Source: an uncultured SAR86 cluster bacterium
GTDB lineage: Bacteria; Pseudomonadota; Gammaproteobacteria; Magnimaribacterales; D2472
Length of the DNA stretch: 55,641 bases
Reading direction: 5' to 3'
Assembly: GCA_902632555.1 (NCBI GenBank)
Contig: CACPCZ010000008.1
Span: 1 to 55,641 of the forward strand
The notes under the pieces: generated by a model
The model's input: the letters and a program-made list of their open reading frames with translations, nothing else
Databases searched by the model: none
What the model was told of the DNA's origin: nothing
Made by a program: the position numbers and the translations under genes
Part shown: positions 40,274 through 50,660 of the stretch, piece after piece
Layout of the letters: each line of letters begins with the position of its first letter
Numbering within the stretch: position 1 is the first letter of the stretch

Positions 40274-42458
40274 ATTAAAATTTAATAAATCTTTAAATAT
40301 TTTGCTACTTGTATCTACATTTCATTTATTTGCTTTAGACCAAATTATCAATGAGGCTCCGATTATTCAACCAGGTGCACCAGGAGAACCTTCTAAAAAT
40401 TTAGACGCAGATGCTGCAACTGATATTGCGAATACTTCATATATCAAAGCTGATGTGAAATTTCTAAGGGGAATGATTGTACATCATGAACAAGCTATTC
40501 TTATGTCAAATTTAGTAGACAAAAGAACAAATAATAAAACAATAGTAGATCTTGCTAAAAGAATAGATGTTTCACAAAAAGATGAAATTAATTTTATGGA
40601 GAGTTGGCTTAAGGAGAGGAATGAGTATGCTCATAATATGATGGCAACAAATAATCATCAACAAATGCATGCTGAGATGGTTGGAATGGCTAGTCCTGAG
40701 CAACTAAACAATTTAAAAAATTCAAAAAGTACTAATTTTGATAGATTATTTCTTCAACTAATGATTGCTCATCATGATGGCGCACTTGAAATGGTAAAAG
40801 AGCTAAAAAAATATCCTGGTGCTGCATATGATCCAATTTTAAATGAATTTGTATCTGATTTAGTTAATGATCAAGGTGTTGAAATTGAACGAATGAATGT
40901 TATGGCTGTAAATTTATCTGATGATCCGAGATCTGGTTTAACTGCAGGTCTTTTTATTGCAGATGAAGCTATTTTAAATTTAGAACTTATAACCTCTCTT
41001 AGAAAACCAACTGGGTTTTATGACCCAAAAAACCCAGCTGCAAAAGGATCAGAAGATACAACCAAGCCGGAAGAAGATAGAGAAAAAACAACTTTAGAAA
41101 AGTCTCGTTCGTTAAGAAGTCCTATGTTAAGTTTCGCTAATACTGATATGGCATTCAGAGATGATATTTTAGTTGCTGGTAGCTATCACGGATTTAATAT
41201 ATACAAATTAAATGAAAATGGTATTCCGAGTCTAATTTCATCAGTTGTTTGTCCAGGCGGTCAAGGTGATGTATCCATTGTCGGAGATATATTAATTATG
41301 TCTGTTGAACAAATTAGAAGCAGAATTGATTGCGGGCTTGAGGGAGTTGGTAGAGATGCAAGTCCAGAAAGATTTAGAGGTATTAGAATATTTGATATCT
41401 CTGATCTAAGGAATCCTGTTCAAGTTGGTGCTGTTCAAACATGTCGTGGCTCGCATACACATTCTATAGTCGCAGGCCCTAATGAAGATGGAAAAATCAT
41501 TGTATATAACTCTGGTACAGGTAGTGTTAGAGACGATGAAGAAATGGAAACATGCGTTGGGAATGTTCCTGGAGATAAAAGAACAGCGCTATTTAGAATT
41601 GATGTCATAGAGATTCCTGTCTCAGAACCATCAAAAGCAAAAATAGTGTCTAGTCCAACTGTTTTTGCAGATGAGGAAACTGGTTCACTTGCTGGATTAT
41701 GGCAAGGAGGCGACCATGGAGACGATACACAAGATACAAAAAGAACGGATCAGTGTCACGATATAACAGTCTTTCCTTCTGCAAATATTGCAGCTGGAGC
41801 CTGCTCAGGAAATGGTATCTTATTTGATATATCAGACCCCTATAACCCACAAAGACTTGACGTTGTTACTGATAAAGGTTTTGCATACTGGCATTCAGCA
41901 ACATTTAACAATGATGGTACCAAAGTTATCTTCACGGATGAATGGGGTGGCGGTGGTCGAGCAAGATGTCGAGCATGGGATCCATTGGATTGGGGTGCCG
42001 ATGCAATATATGACATTGTCGATAGTAAATTAATTTTTAAAAGCCACTACAAAATGCCTGCACCTCAATTAGAAACTGAAAATTGTGTTGCTCATAATGG
42101 CTCAATTATTCCAGTTCCAAATAGAGACATTTTTGTTCAGGCTTGGTATCAGGGCGGCTTATCAATTATGGATTTTACTGATTCTTCTAATCCTATTGAA
42201 ATAGCTTATTTCGATAGAGGGCCAATTCTTGAAGATATCCTCATCACTGGTGGTTATTGGTCAACGTATTTTTATGATGGATACATTTATGGTACAGAAA
42301 TTACCAGAGGTCTAGATGTTTTCAGATTAGTCCCAAGTGAATTTATTAGTGCTGAAGAAATATCTGCAGCCGCCAAAGCATATCCCGCATTAGGTCCAAG
42401 GGTTTTTAATCCTCAACAGCAAGTTCCTATGACCTGGCCATCAACTTATCTAGAATAA
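40251..42458 (+). CDS. secreted protein with DUF305 and LVIVD-type repeats
   Basis: The open frame continues upstream to 40101, but the likely start is ATG 40251 (or 40263), giving a signal peptide of form MRTKMMLKLKFNKSLNILLL...LFA. About residues 60-190 form a DUF305 domain with paired histidine-methionine motifs (GMIVHHEQAILM and MIAHHDGALEM), a pattern suited to copper or other metal binding. From about residue 300 to 690 comes a beta-propeller-like region of LVIVD repeats (IRIFDISDLRNPVQVG, FDISDPYNP, IMDFTDSSNPIEIAYF). About 735 residues in all, probably periplasmic. No ligand is known. A DoxX-like gene follows four bases later. Confidence 0.78.
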   Translation: MRTKMMLKLKFNKSLNILLLVSTFHLFALDQIINEAPIIQPGAPGEPSKNLDADAATDIANTSYIKADVKFLRGMIVHHEQAILMSNLVDKRTNNKTIVDLAKRIDVSQKDEINFMESWLKERNEYAHNMMATNNHQQMHAEMVGMASPEQLNNLKNSKSTNFDRLFLQLMIAHHDGALEMVKELKKYPGAAYDPILNEFVSDLVNDQGVEIERMNVMAVNLSDDPRSGLTAGLFIADEAILNLELITSLRKPTGFYDPKNPAAKGSEDTTKPEEDREKTTLEKSRSLRSPMLSFANTDMAFRDDILVAGSYHGFNIYKLNENGIPSLISSVVCPGGQGDVSIVGDILIMSVEQIRSRIDCGLEGVGRDASPERFRGIRIFDISDLRNPVQVGAVQTCRGSHTHSIVAGPNEDGKIIVYNSGTGSVRDDEEMETCVGNVPGDKRTALFRIDVIEIPVSEPSKAKIVSSPTVFADEETGSLAGLWQGGDHGDDTQDTKRTDQCHDITVFPSANIAAGACSGNGILFDISDPYNPQRLDVVTDKGFAYWHSATFNNDGTKVIFTDEWGGGGRARCRAWDPLDWGADAIYDIVDSKLIFKSHYKMPAPQLETENCVAHNGSIIPVPNRDIFVQAWYQGGLSIMDFTDSSNPIEIAYFDRGPILEDILITGGYWSTYFYDGYIYGTEITRGLDVFRLVPSEFISAEEISAAAKAYPALGPRVFNPQQQVPMTWPSTYLE

Positions 42459-42462
42459 AGAA

Positions 42463-42852
42463 TTGAGTGATAATTTTGACAGATATGTCTACCTCACAGG
42501 TAGAACAATAATTGGTTTATACTTTTTGGTCCCCGGTATATTTAAAATACTTTCGTTTTCAGATTATATACAAATCGTATCAATAAACGAGGTTCCATTC
42601 CCTGTCTTTTCATTAATTTTAGTTATTTTATGTCAGTTAATTTTTGGTTCATCTATAATTTTGGGTCGATTCTTAAAAATAGGTTCGATAGTTTTGGGAA
42701 CTAACATATTGTTATTTAATTTTTATATACATGACTTTTGGAATATGAATGATGTTATAAATCAAAATCATGAAATGCAAAATTTTATAAAGAATACTGC
42801 TATTCTGGCTGGTCTCTTAGTACTATATAAAACTCATGAAAGTAGCGATTGA
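42463..42852 (+). CDS. DoxX-like integral membrane protein
   Basis: A 129-residue protein with four hydrophobic segments and the DoxX-type opening YLTGRTIIGLYFLVPGIFKI. DoxX family members are small membrane proteins tied to thiosulphate/quinone chemistry or redox stress in a few bacteria, but most are of unknown role. It starts with TTG four bases after the DUF305 gene and overlaps the pantothenate kinase by 17 bases. A second DoxX protein is encoded at 50228-50650 and has little sequence likeness beyond the fold. Confidence 0.75.
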   Translation: MSDNFDRYVYLTGRTIIGLYFLVPGIFKILSFSDYIQIVSINEVPFPVFSLILVILCQLIFGSSIILGRFLKIGSIVLGTNILLFNFYIHDFWNMNDVINQNHEMQNFIKNTAILAGLLVLYKTHESSD

Positions 42853-43645
42853 TTTTGGTATTTCAAATACTGATATTGCGGTAAGCAATGATGCTAATGT
42901 GGATTTTTTTACTATTCCGTCAACAAAAATTAATCATTTAATTCTAGATGAAATCTTTGAACAAATTAATATTGATATTGATCTTATAGACAAGATTGCT
43001 GTTACTGGAGGGAAATCAGATTCACTTGATAGTATTTATAAAACCATTGAAGTTATAAAAATAAACGAAACAGATGCGATCGGTAATGGTGTTATTGAAA
43101 TTTATAGCACACATGAGCCATTTGTTGCTATTAGTGCAGGAACCGGTACAGCATGCATATATCATCAAGATGGAGAATTTAATTATATTGGTGGAATTGC
43201 AATAGGCGGTGGAACACTAAAAGGATTAAGCAATCTAACTTTAAATACCTCATCAATGGACGAAGTGACTAAAAAAGCTTTGTTGGGTAATAGAGAGAAC
43301 ATAGATTTATTAATTGGTGATGTTGTAAATGATATTGGGATTTTAAATCCCTCTGTAACTGCATCAAATTTTGCTAATTTAAAGAAAGGTGAAGATGTAT
43401 CAGAGAATGATGTTGCTGCTGCAATATCAAACATGATTGGAGAGGTTATTGGAACAATCGCCTATCTTAATGCAGCATTATGTGGAATTAATAAAGTTCA
43501 TTTTATTGGAAGAGTTTCAACAAATGAATTTGTTAAAAATGCGATTAATGAAAGATTGAAATTAGCTAATATGGAAGGACTCTTTGAAGATAATAGAGAA
43601 TATGGTACTGTAGTCGGTGCACTCAAGCTTTTAAACGACAATTAA
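42836..43645 (+). CDS. coaW: type II pantothenate kinase
   Basis: Pantothenate kinase phosphorylates pantothenate, the first step of coenzyme A synthesis. This 269-residue protein is of the type II (ASKHA, staphylococcal CoaW/eukaryotic PanK) kind, not type I CoaA or type III CoaX: DFGISNTDIAV is the phosphate-1 motif, then TGGKSDS, ISAGTGTACIY, IGGIAIGGGTLKGLS, LIGDVV and a C-terminal YGTVVGALKLL. The overlap with the DoxX-like gene suggests coupled translation. Type II enzymes are unusual in proteobacteria; staphylococcal ones are not inhibited by CoA. Confidence 0.85.
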   Translation: MKVAIDFGISNTDIAVSNDANVDFFTIPSTKINHLILDEIFEQINIDIDLIDKIAVTGGKSDSLDSIYKTIEVIKINETDAIGNGVIEIYSTHEPFVAISAGTGTACIYHQDGEFNYIGGIAIGGGTLKGLSNLTLNTSSMDEVTKKALLGNRENIDLLIGDVVNDIGILNPSVTASNFANLKKGEDVSENDVAAAISNMIGEVIGTIAYLNAALCGINKVHFIGRVSTNEFVKNAINERLKLANMEGLFEDNREYGTVVGALKLLNDN

Positions 43646-43671
43646 ATAAATTTTTTTTATAATTCTTAGAT

Positions 43672-44925
43672 ATGGAAGTAGTCACAGATAAGTCGATAAT
43701 CATCACACTTGCTATACCTGCATTTTTTTTGCTAATAATAGTTGAGTACTTCTATGGAAAATATGTTGGTAAAAATACATATAGACTTAATGATACTGTA
43801 ACTAGCATTACTATAGGAATGATAAGCCGTTTTCCTACGATGCTTAACCTGGGTGTTCAAAGTGTTATATTTGTTTATATAAGTACAAACCTTAATTTAG
43901 AGTTACTCTCAGTAAAAAATCCATTTACATGGATAGTGGCCTTCCTTTTATATGATTTATCATATTATTGGATGCATAGAATGCATCACGAAATTAAAAT
44001 TTTATGGGCAACACATAGCGTACATCACCATGGAGAAGACTTTAATCTTGCAACAGCTTTAAGACAAACAAGCACTGGCTGGCTGTGGAAATGGATATTT
44101 TATATGCCAATGATCCTACTAGGTGTGCCTGTAGAAGTCTTTATAGCAGTTGCAGGCGTTAATTTAGTTTATCAGTTTTGGGTTCATACTGAACATATAG
44201 GACATTTGGGATGGATGGAAAAAGTCTTTATTACTCCAATGAATCATGGGATACATCATGCAAAAAATAAGGAATACATCGATGCTAACTACGGCGGTGT
44301 ATTTATTATATGGGATAGAATGTTCGGAACATACATAGCACAGAGACCAGACCTAAAACCGGTTTATGGGACTGCAACACCTTTAAATAGCTGGAACCCT
44401 CTTTGGGCGAATTTCCAGGTATTCTCTATTATGATTAATGATACTATTAAAACAAAATCATGGCGCGATAAAGTGAAAGTATGGTTTTCAAAAACATATT
44501 GGAGGCCTGAAGATTGTATTGAAGAAAAAAATCCAGATGATTTTTATAAAAAATTTAATCCTGAAATTACTTCTGAAATAAAAATATTTAGTTTTGTTCA
44601 AATGATGTTCACTATTGCTGTATCAGGATCAGTTCTGACATTTGTTTCGTCTCATGCTTACAATGAGATAGCTGCATTTGGAATTATTATTGTATTGATA
44701 TCTTCTTTAACAGGTTATCTAATGCATGCAAAAATATTGGCATACAGAATGATATTATTCTTCTCTTTCTTTACTATTTTAGGAATATATTATTTTGAGT
44801 TTATAAGCTTAGAACATCTTTCAACAAAATTACTTCTAGCACAGTTATATATGAACATACTTGCCGTGATTGCAACATACTCAATGCAGTCACTTCAAAA
44901 TGTAAAAATATTAGGAACTAAATAA
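43672..44925 (+). CDS. sterol desaturase/fatty acid hydroxylase family membrane protein
   Basis: A 417-residue multi-pass membrane protein with the histidine clusters of the non-heme diiron hydroxylase superfamily: HRMHH, THSVHHHGED, and later HTEHIGH and NHGIHHAKN. Membrane helices flank these and four more follow at the C-terminus, resembling alkylglycerol-monooxygenase and related bacterial proteins. It likely hydroxylates or desaturates a lipid, carotenoid or hopanoid, but the substrate is not seen. It is last in the plus-strand run and abuts the katG stop by one base. Confidence 0.87.
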   Translation: MEVVTDKSIIITLAIPAFFLLIIVEYFYGKYVGKNTYRLNDTVTSITIGMISRFPTMLNLGVQSVIFVYISTNLNLELLSVKNPFTWIVAFLLYDLSYYWMHRMHHEIKILWATHSVHHHGEDFNLATALRQTSTGWLWKWIFYMPMILLGVPVEVFIAVAGVNLVYQFWVHTEHIGHLGWMEKVFITPMNHGIHHAKNKEYIDANYGGVFIIWDRMFGTYIAQRPDLKPVYGTATPLNSWNPLWANFQVFSIMINDTIKTKSWRDKVKVWFSKTYWRPEDCIEEKNPDDFYKKFNPEITSEIKIFSFVQMMFTIAVSGSVLTFVSSHAYNEIAAFGIIIVLISSLTGYLMHAKILAYRMILFFSFFTILGIYYFEFISLEHLSTKLLLAQLYMNILAVIATYSMQSLQNVKILGTK

Positions 44926-44926
44926 T

Positions 44927-47080
<2,154 letters not shown>

Positions 47081-47160
47081 TTAAAATGTGCAATTAAAAG
47101 TATTTATATAAATATACTACTAAAAAATTTAAAAAAAAAGCAAAAATAATTGAAATTAAA

Positions 47161-47236
47161 TGGTGGAGCTACGCGGGATCGAACCGCGGACCCCCTGCTT
47201 GCAAAGCAGGTGCTCTCCCAGCTGAGCTATAGCCCC
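47161..47236 (-). tRNA. tRNA-Ala (anticodon TGC)
   Basis: On the minus strand a full cloverleaf runs from GGGGCTA at the 5' end (47236) to the encoded CCA (47163-47161), 76 bases. The acceptor stem is GGGGCTA/TAGCTCC (one wobble pair), the anticodon stem CCTGC/GCAGG encloses TTTGCAA with anticodon TGC, and the T arm has GGTTCGATCC. It is alone and not inside an rRNA spacer, where tRNA-Ala(TGC) often lies in gammaproteobacteria. It is 92 bases from katG and 46 bases from the next membrane-protein gene. Confidence 0.97.
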
Positions 47237-47282
47237 ACGTTAAACTTGGTTATTGTACTTTAATGAGATATTTTGTGTAGAT

Positions 47283-47828
47283 TTAATCTGTATCTTTTTT
47301 ATTATTAATTGGTGCGAGCTTTGACGTATTAAAAGTTTTTTCAGATTGATCAATATTATTTTTTCCTGAATAAGCTTTGTTACTACCCTTATATTTATTA
47401 AAAACTTCAAAAAGAAGATAAAACCATACTCCATTTACCATTGGCTCAACTAATGCATCAATTGCTGCTAAATTAAGAGGAGCACCTGTCAAAAGTCTAT
47501 TACATGTCATCGCAATAAGAATATGACCTATGGTGTATATAATTGCTAAATATATGCCCAATTTGGCATTACTAATGAAAGTTATTGAGTTATTATTAAT
47601 CCTTTCCTCTATGTTTGTCTTTACATATACAAGTAGTAAATAAAACCAGAAACCATTAATTATCGGCTCAATAAAGGCATCTGCTGCTGCCATATCAAGT
47701 GTAGCGCCAGTGATAATTCTATTACATGCAATTGCTATTAGAATGTGTCCTATCGTGTATATTACAGCCAGAATAACGCTGTCATATTTAACTACTTGGG
47801 TATCGTCATATTTTAAAAACTTACTCAT
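47283..47828 (-). CDS. membrane protein with two copies of a DUF2061-like unit
   Basis: A 181-residue protein built from a tandem duplication. Copy 1 (about residues 21-68) has IYTIGHILIAIACNRIITGA, then DAFIEPIINGFWFYLL; copy 2 (about 95-142) has IYTIGHILIAMTCNRLLTGA, then DALVEPMVNGVWFYLL. Each copy holds two hydrophobic helices, and the pattern (TG near the middle, E in the second helix, aromatic end) resembles DUF2061 proteins. The likeness extends to the DNA, so the duplication is fairly recent. A polar, Lys/Asn-rich tail follows. Function unknown. Confidence 0.7.
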   Translation of the reverse strand: MSKFLKYDDTQVVKYDSVILAVIYTIGHILIAIACNRIITGATLDMAAADAFIEPIINGFWFYLLLVYVKTNIEERINNNSITFISNAKLGIYLAIIYTIGHILIAMTCNRLLTGAPLNLAAIDALVEPMVNGVWFYLLFEVFNKYKGSNKAYSGKNNIDQSEKTFNTSKLAPINNKKDTD

Positions 47829-47848
47829 ATCTGCATTTTACCGATTTT

Positions 47849-47875
47849 AAAAAAAGGGGCAAATAATTGCCCCTT
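47849..47875 (-). terminator. rho-independent terminator after the TonB receptor gene
   Basis: Nine-base stem AAGGGGCAA/TTGCCCCTT with a four-base loop (47854-47875), followed on the minus strand by a T run ending at 47849. It lies 43 bases beyond the stop of the minus-strand TonB receptor gene, as expected for its 3' end, and just upstream of the next gene. Confidence 0.8.
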
Positions 47876-47918
47876 AGATTTTAGGGGTATTGTACTGACC
47901 CCTCTCTCCCAAAAATTC

Positions 47919-50012
47919 TTAGAATTTTCTAGTTAATGAAAGTCTCACATTCATAGGCTCACCAACAGAAGCTTGGTGCGTACTATGTGAATGAGGGAAA
48001 TATAACTCATCAGTTAAATTTTCTGCATTCAATCTTACAGTAAGATCATCAGAAACATCGTAGTAAACACTGAAATCAACTCTTGTGTATGAAGGAAGAA
48101 CTAAGCCTGGCTTATTATTGCTTATGTTAGATTCTCCAACTTTCATAACGCCTAGACCCCAACCAAGTTGATCACTAACTTGATATGTAGCCCAAACTGA
48201 TAAAGTGCTATCAGGAATTTCTCTTGGCTCACCACCAGAACTAGTTTTACCATCCATATCTGTATAGCCTAGAACAACGTTCATGTTGTCGTTTACTTTT
48301 CCTTTAAGTTCTAGCTCTATACCATCGACCTGTAGTCCAACGATTTCTCCGCTTTCTCCTGTTTCATCTCTAACAGCAACGACTTGTTCGCTATCAAAAT
48401 ATGCTGCAGTGAAACTAAGGTCATCTGATATAGCCCATTTAACACCCAATTCGCTACTTTCGTATACATCAGCATCAAGTCTTGCATTGCTTGCTGATAG
48501 AGATTTGAACTGCTCTCCTGATCTTGGTAAAAAGCTTTCACTATAGCTGTAGTACCATGAAATATTGTCTTGTGGCTTTAAAATTATTCCAGCTCTTGGA
48601 GAAAAGTTAGTATCTTTTTTAGACTGTGCTGAACCACCCTTAATATCTGTTACCGTAATATCAAAAGAATCGTAACGTCCACCTATCATTAATTTGAGAT
48701 TATCTGAAACATCGATCTGATCTTGGATGTAAAAAGATGTCACATCAATATCAGACTTAGTTTTGCTTTTAAGGTCAGCAGTATAATCATTGCTAGTCGG
48801 TACACCAGCAGAATTAACAGTAAAGTCCATTGGTCTAGTAATATTGAATACTTCGTTATCATCACTTGTTGTTGACCAGAATGTGTTATATCTGTGGTTA
48901 TTATTTGTAGTGTCAATTATTTCTGCACCGATAAGAATTGTATGATTCCCAACTTCATTAACCATGCTACCTGAGATAATGGTATTCTCACGTTCTGTTG
49001 GGTCTAAATATCCATCCATGGTAACTACAGTAGCGCCTGCTGTATAACCTGAGGCATAGTAGTTCTTATACATTTTCTCAAAATCACTAGAGACAATTGA
49101 AAGGTTTCCTTTTCGAGTATCTGAAAACTTTTTACTTAATGTTGCTCTAAGAATATTGGCTTTTAATGTTGTTAGGTTATCGTCTCCACCAAAAGTGATT
49201 TTTTCAAATCTTTCAACAGGTTCACCGTTTTCTGTTGGAACACCTCTATCAATATATCTTTCGTGATCAGCATGTTCGTATGATATGTCTAGAGTAGTTG
49301 TATCATTAAGAACAACTTTTAAAGTCGGGTTGAACCCAAGTCTTCTGCCATCATAATGATCTCTGTGATTTTCAAGAGCATCACTGTGAACCATCACACG
49401 CAATGCAGTGTTATCACCAGTCGCAGTATTGTAGTCAAGTGCAATATCATTTGCTCCGAAACTATCTGCTCCGAAATCTACTGATCCAAATGTTTCACCA
49501 ACAGCAGCTTTTTTTGAAACTCTGTTAATTACTCCACCTGTTCCGCCACGTCCAAATAAAAGTGCATTTGGGCCTTTAAGAATTTCTACCTGCTCAACAT
49601 TGTAGAGTGAACGATAATATTGAACGTCATCTCTATTTCCGTCTTGGAAGAAGTCTGCTGTTGATCTAACGCCTCTAAATACAACAGCGTCACGGTGTCC
49701 TTCACCTTGTGAAGTGTTAACACCTGTTGTGTATCTAACAATATCACCAATTTCTCTTAATCCTTGTTTCCGAATGTCGTCATCTGTAACTATTGATACA
49801 GTTTGTGGAACATCTAAAACTGGAACTGGTGTTTTTAAAGCATTAACTTGATCCGAATAAAGAACATTGCCTTTTACAACAATTTCTTCAACATCGTCGT
49901 CGTTGTCCTGAGCGCTTATTACAAATGATGATACAAGCAAAACTCCAATCATAAAGATTGGTGATATATCATCAAAAAACCTGTTTAATATCTTATTCAT
50001 ATTTATCCTCAT
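47919..50012 (-). CDS. TonB-dependent siderophore receptor
   Basis: An outer-membrane receptor of 697 residues that takes up ferric siderophores using TonB energy. It has a signal peptide (to about residue 34, ending VISAQ), a probable TonB box (VEEIVVKG), a plug domain with VPQTVSIVTDDDI, FRGVRSTADFF and VEILKGPNALLFGRGGTGGVIN, and a C-terminal beta-barrel ending in phenylalanine (LSLTRKF). The plug pattern fits the FhuE/FpvA siderophore class rather than the vitamin B12 class. A strong Fur box lies 104 bases upstream of the start. The ribosome-binding site GAGGA is seven bases from the ATG. Confidence 0.92.
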   Translation of the reverse strand: MRINMNKILNRFFDDISPIFMIGVLLVSSFVISAQDNDDDVEEIVVKGNVLYSDQVNALKTPVPVLDVPQTVSIVTDDDIRKQGLREIGDIVRYTTGVNTSQGEGHRDAVVFRGVRSTADFFQDGNRDDVQYYRSLYNVEQVEILKGPNALLFGRGGTGGVINRVSKKAAVGETFGSVDFGADSFGANDIALDYNTATGDNTALRVMVHSDALENHRDHYDGRRLGFNPTLKVVLNDTTTLDISYEHADHERYIDRGVPTENGEPVERFEKITFGGDDNLTTLKANILRATLSKKFSDTRKGNLSIVSSDFEKMYKNYYASGYTAGATVVTMDGYLDPTERENTIISGSMVNEVGNHTILIGAEIIDTTNNNHRYNTFWSTTSDDNEVFNITRPMDFTVNSAGVPTSNDYTADLKSKTKSDIDVTSFYIQDQIDVSDNLKLMIGGRYDSFDITVTDIKGGSAQSKKDTNFSPRAGIILKPQDNISWYYSYSESFLPRSGEQFKSLSASNARLDADVYESSELGVKWAISDDLSFTAAYFDSEQVVAVRDETGESGEIVGLQVDGIELELKGKVNDNMNVVLGYTDMDGKTSSGGEPREIPDSTLSVWATYQVSDQLGWGLGVMKVGESNISNNKPGLVLPSYTRVDFSVYYDVSDDLTVRLNAENLTDELYFPHSHSTHQASVGEPMNVRLSLTRKF

Positions 50013-50024
50013 AATAAATTAAAG

Positions 50025-50115
50025 AGAAAGCTACTTTTTTTCGCCTAAAGATTTTTGATTATAAAATCAATAAAACTGCACACTTTTAGGGGAATGACCA
50101 ATAAAGTAGCTTTCT
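50025..50115. repeat. 13-bp inverted repeat in the leader of the TonB receptor gene
   Basis: AGAAAGCTACTTT at 50025-50037 is the exact reverse complement of AAAGTAGCTTTCT at 50103-50115, with 65 bases between. Both arms lie between the Fur box and the receptor ATG, so a transcript starting near the Fur box would carry both and could fold into a long closed loop. It might affect translation or stability, or be the trace of a small inverted-repeat element. No transposase is present. Confidence 0.45.
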
Positions 50116-50144
50116 TAAATGAGAATGATAATGATTCTCATTTA
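50116..50144. promoter_or_regulatory. Fur box upstream of the TonB receptor gene
   Basis: A 29-base palindrome: arms TAAATGAGAA and TTCTCATTTA around TGATAATGA, centred at 50130. The core GAGAATGATAATGATTCTC matches the classical Fur consensus (GATAATGATAATCATTATC) at most positions. It lies between the doxX stop and the receptor gene, about 104 bases before the receptor ATG, so iron repression of the receptor is the natural reading. Confidence 0.85.
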
Positions 50145-50227
50145 GATTTGCAACAAATTTATATAGTTTTTTGTATCTATATATTGGATATAGTTTCTAA
50201 ATTGAAATTATAGATTTATTTAAGGTA

Positions 50228-50650
50228 CTAGTTATTGCCCTTAATAGTGAAAAATAATCCTATTAAAAATAAAAATATCTGTTCACTCATGAATAATTTT
50301 TTTGTAACTAGCCAATCTGAATGAGCAATTAATATTGCTCCTATCATTATTACAACAACCGCTCCTCCAGAAATTCTAGTTACTAGGTTTCCTATATGCC
50401 CACTGACAAGGCCCCCTAATATTATTCCAGCACCTGCAGCAACCTCACCAATAGCTACCATACTTGTAACTAATTCTGGATACATATATCCCATACTCTC
50501 AAACCAAGTAACCATTTTTTCAGGTGGTAAGGGAAATTTCCCACTACCATGAAATATAAATGATATGCCTAACCCTAGCCTAAGCAACCATGGAGTAATA
50601 GGCATTAAAGGTTTTGATATTGATTCCAGTAAAGTATCTAGTTTTTTCAT
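50228..50650 (-). CDS. DoxX family membrane protein
   Basis: A 140-residue protein with four hydrophobic segments and DoxX-like features WLLRLGLGISFIFHGSGKF near the N-terminus and AIGEVAAGAGIILGGLV in the second helix pair. The family is tied to redox and membrane stress in a few bacteria; the role here is unknown. It begins ten bases after the hflX stop on the same strand, so it is likely cotranscribed with hflX. The Fur box further downstream serves the next gene, not this one. Confidence 0.82.
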   Translation of the reverse strand: MKKLDTLLESISKPLMPITPWLLRLGLGISFIFHGSGKFPLPPEKMVTWFESMGYMYPELVTSMVAIGEVAAGAGIILGGLVSGHIGNLVTRISGGAVVVIMIGAILIAHSDWLVTKKLFMSEQIFLFLIGLFFTIKGNN

Positions 50651-50660
50651 TGTTATATTT

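Noticed and set aside
48283-48546. Plus-strand Ser-rich ORF inside the TonB receptor
   Set aside because: Low-complexity shadow of the receptor on the opposite strand.
50228-50650. Fur control of doxX-hflX
   Set aside because: The Fur box lies downstream of doxX on the minus strand and upstream of the TonB receptor, so it serves the receptor gene.
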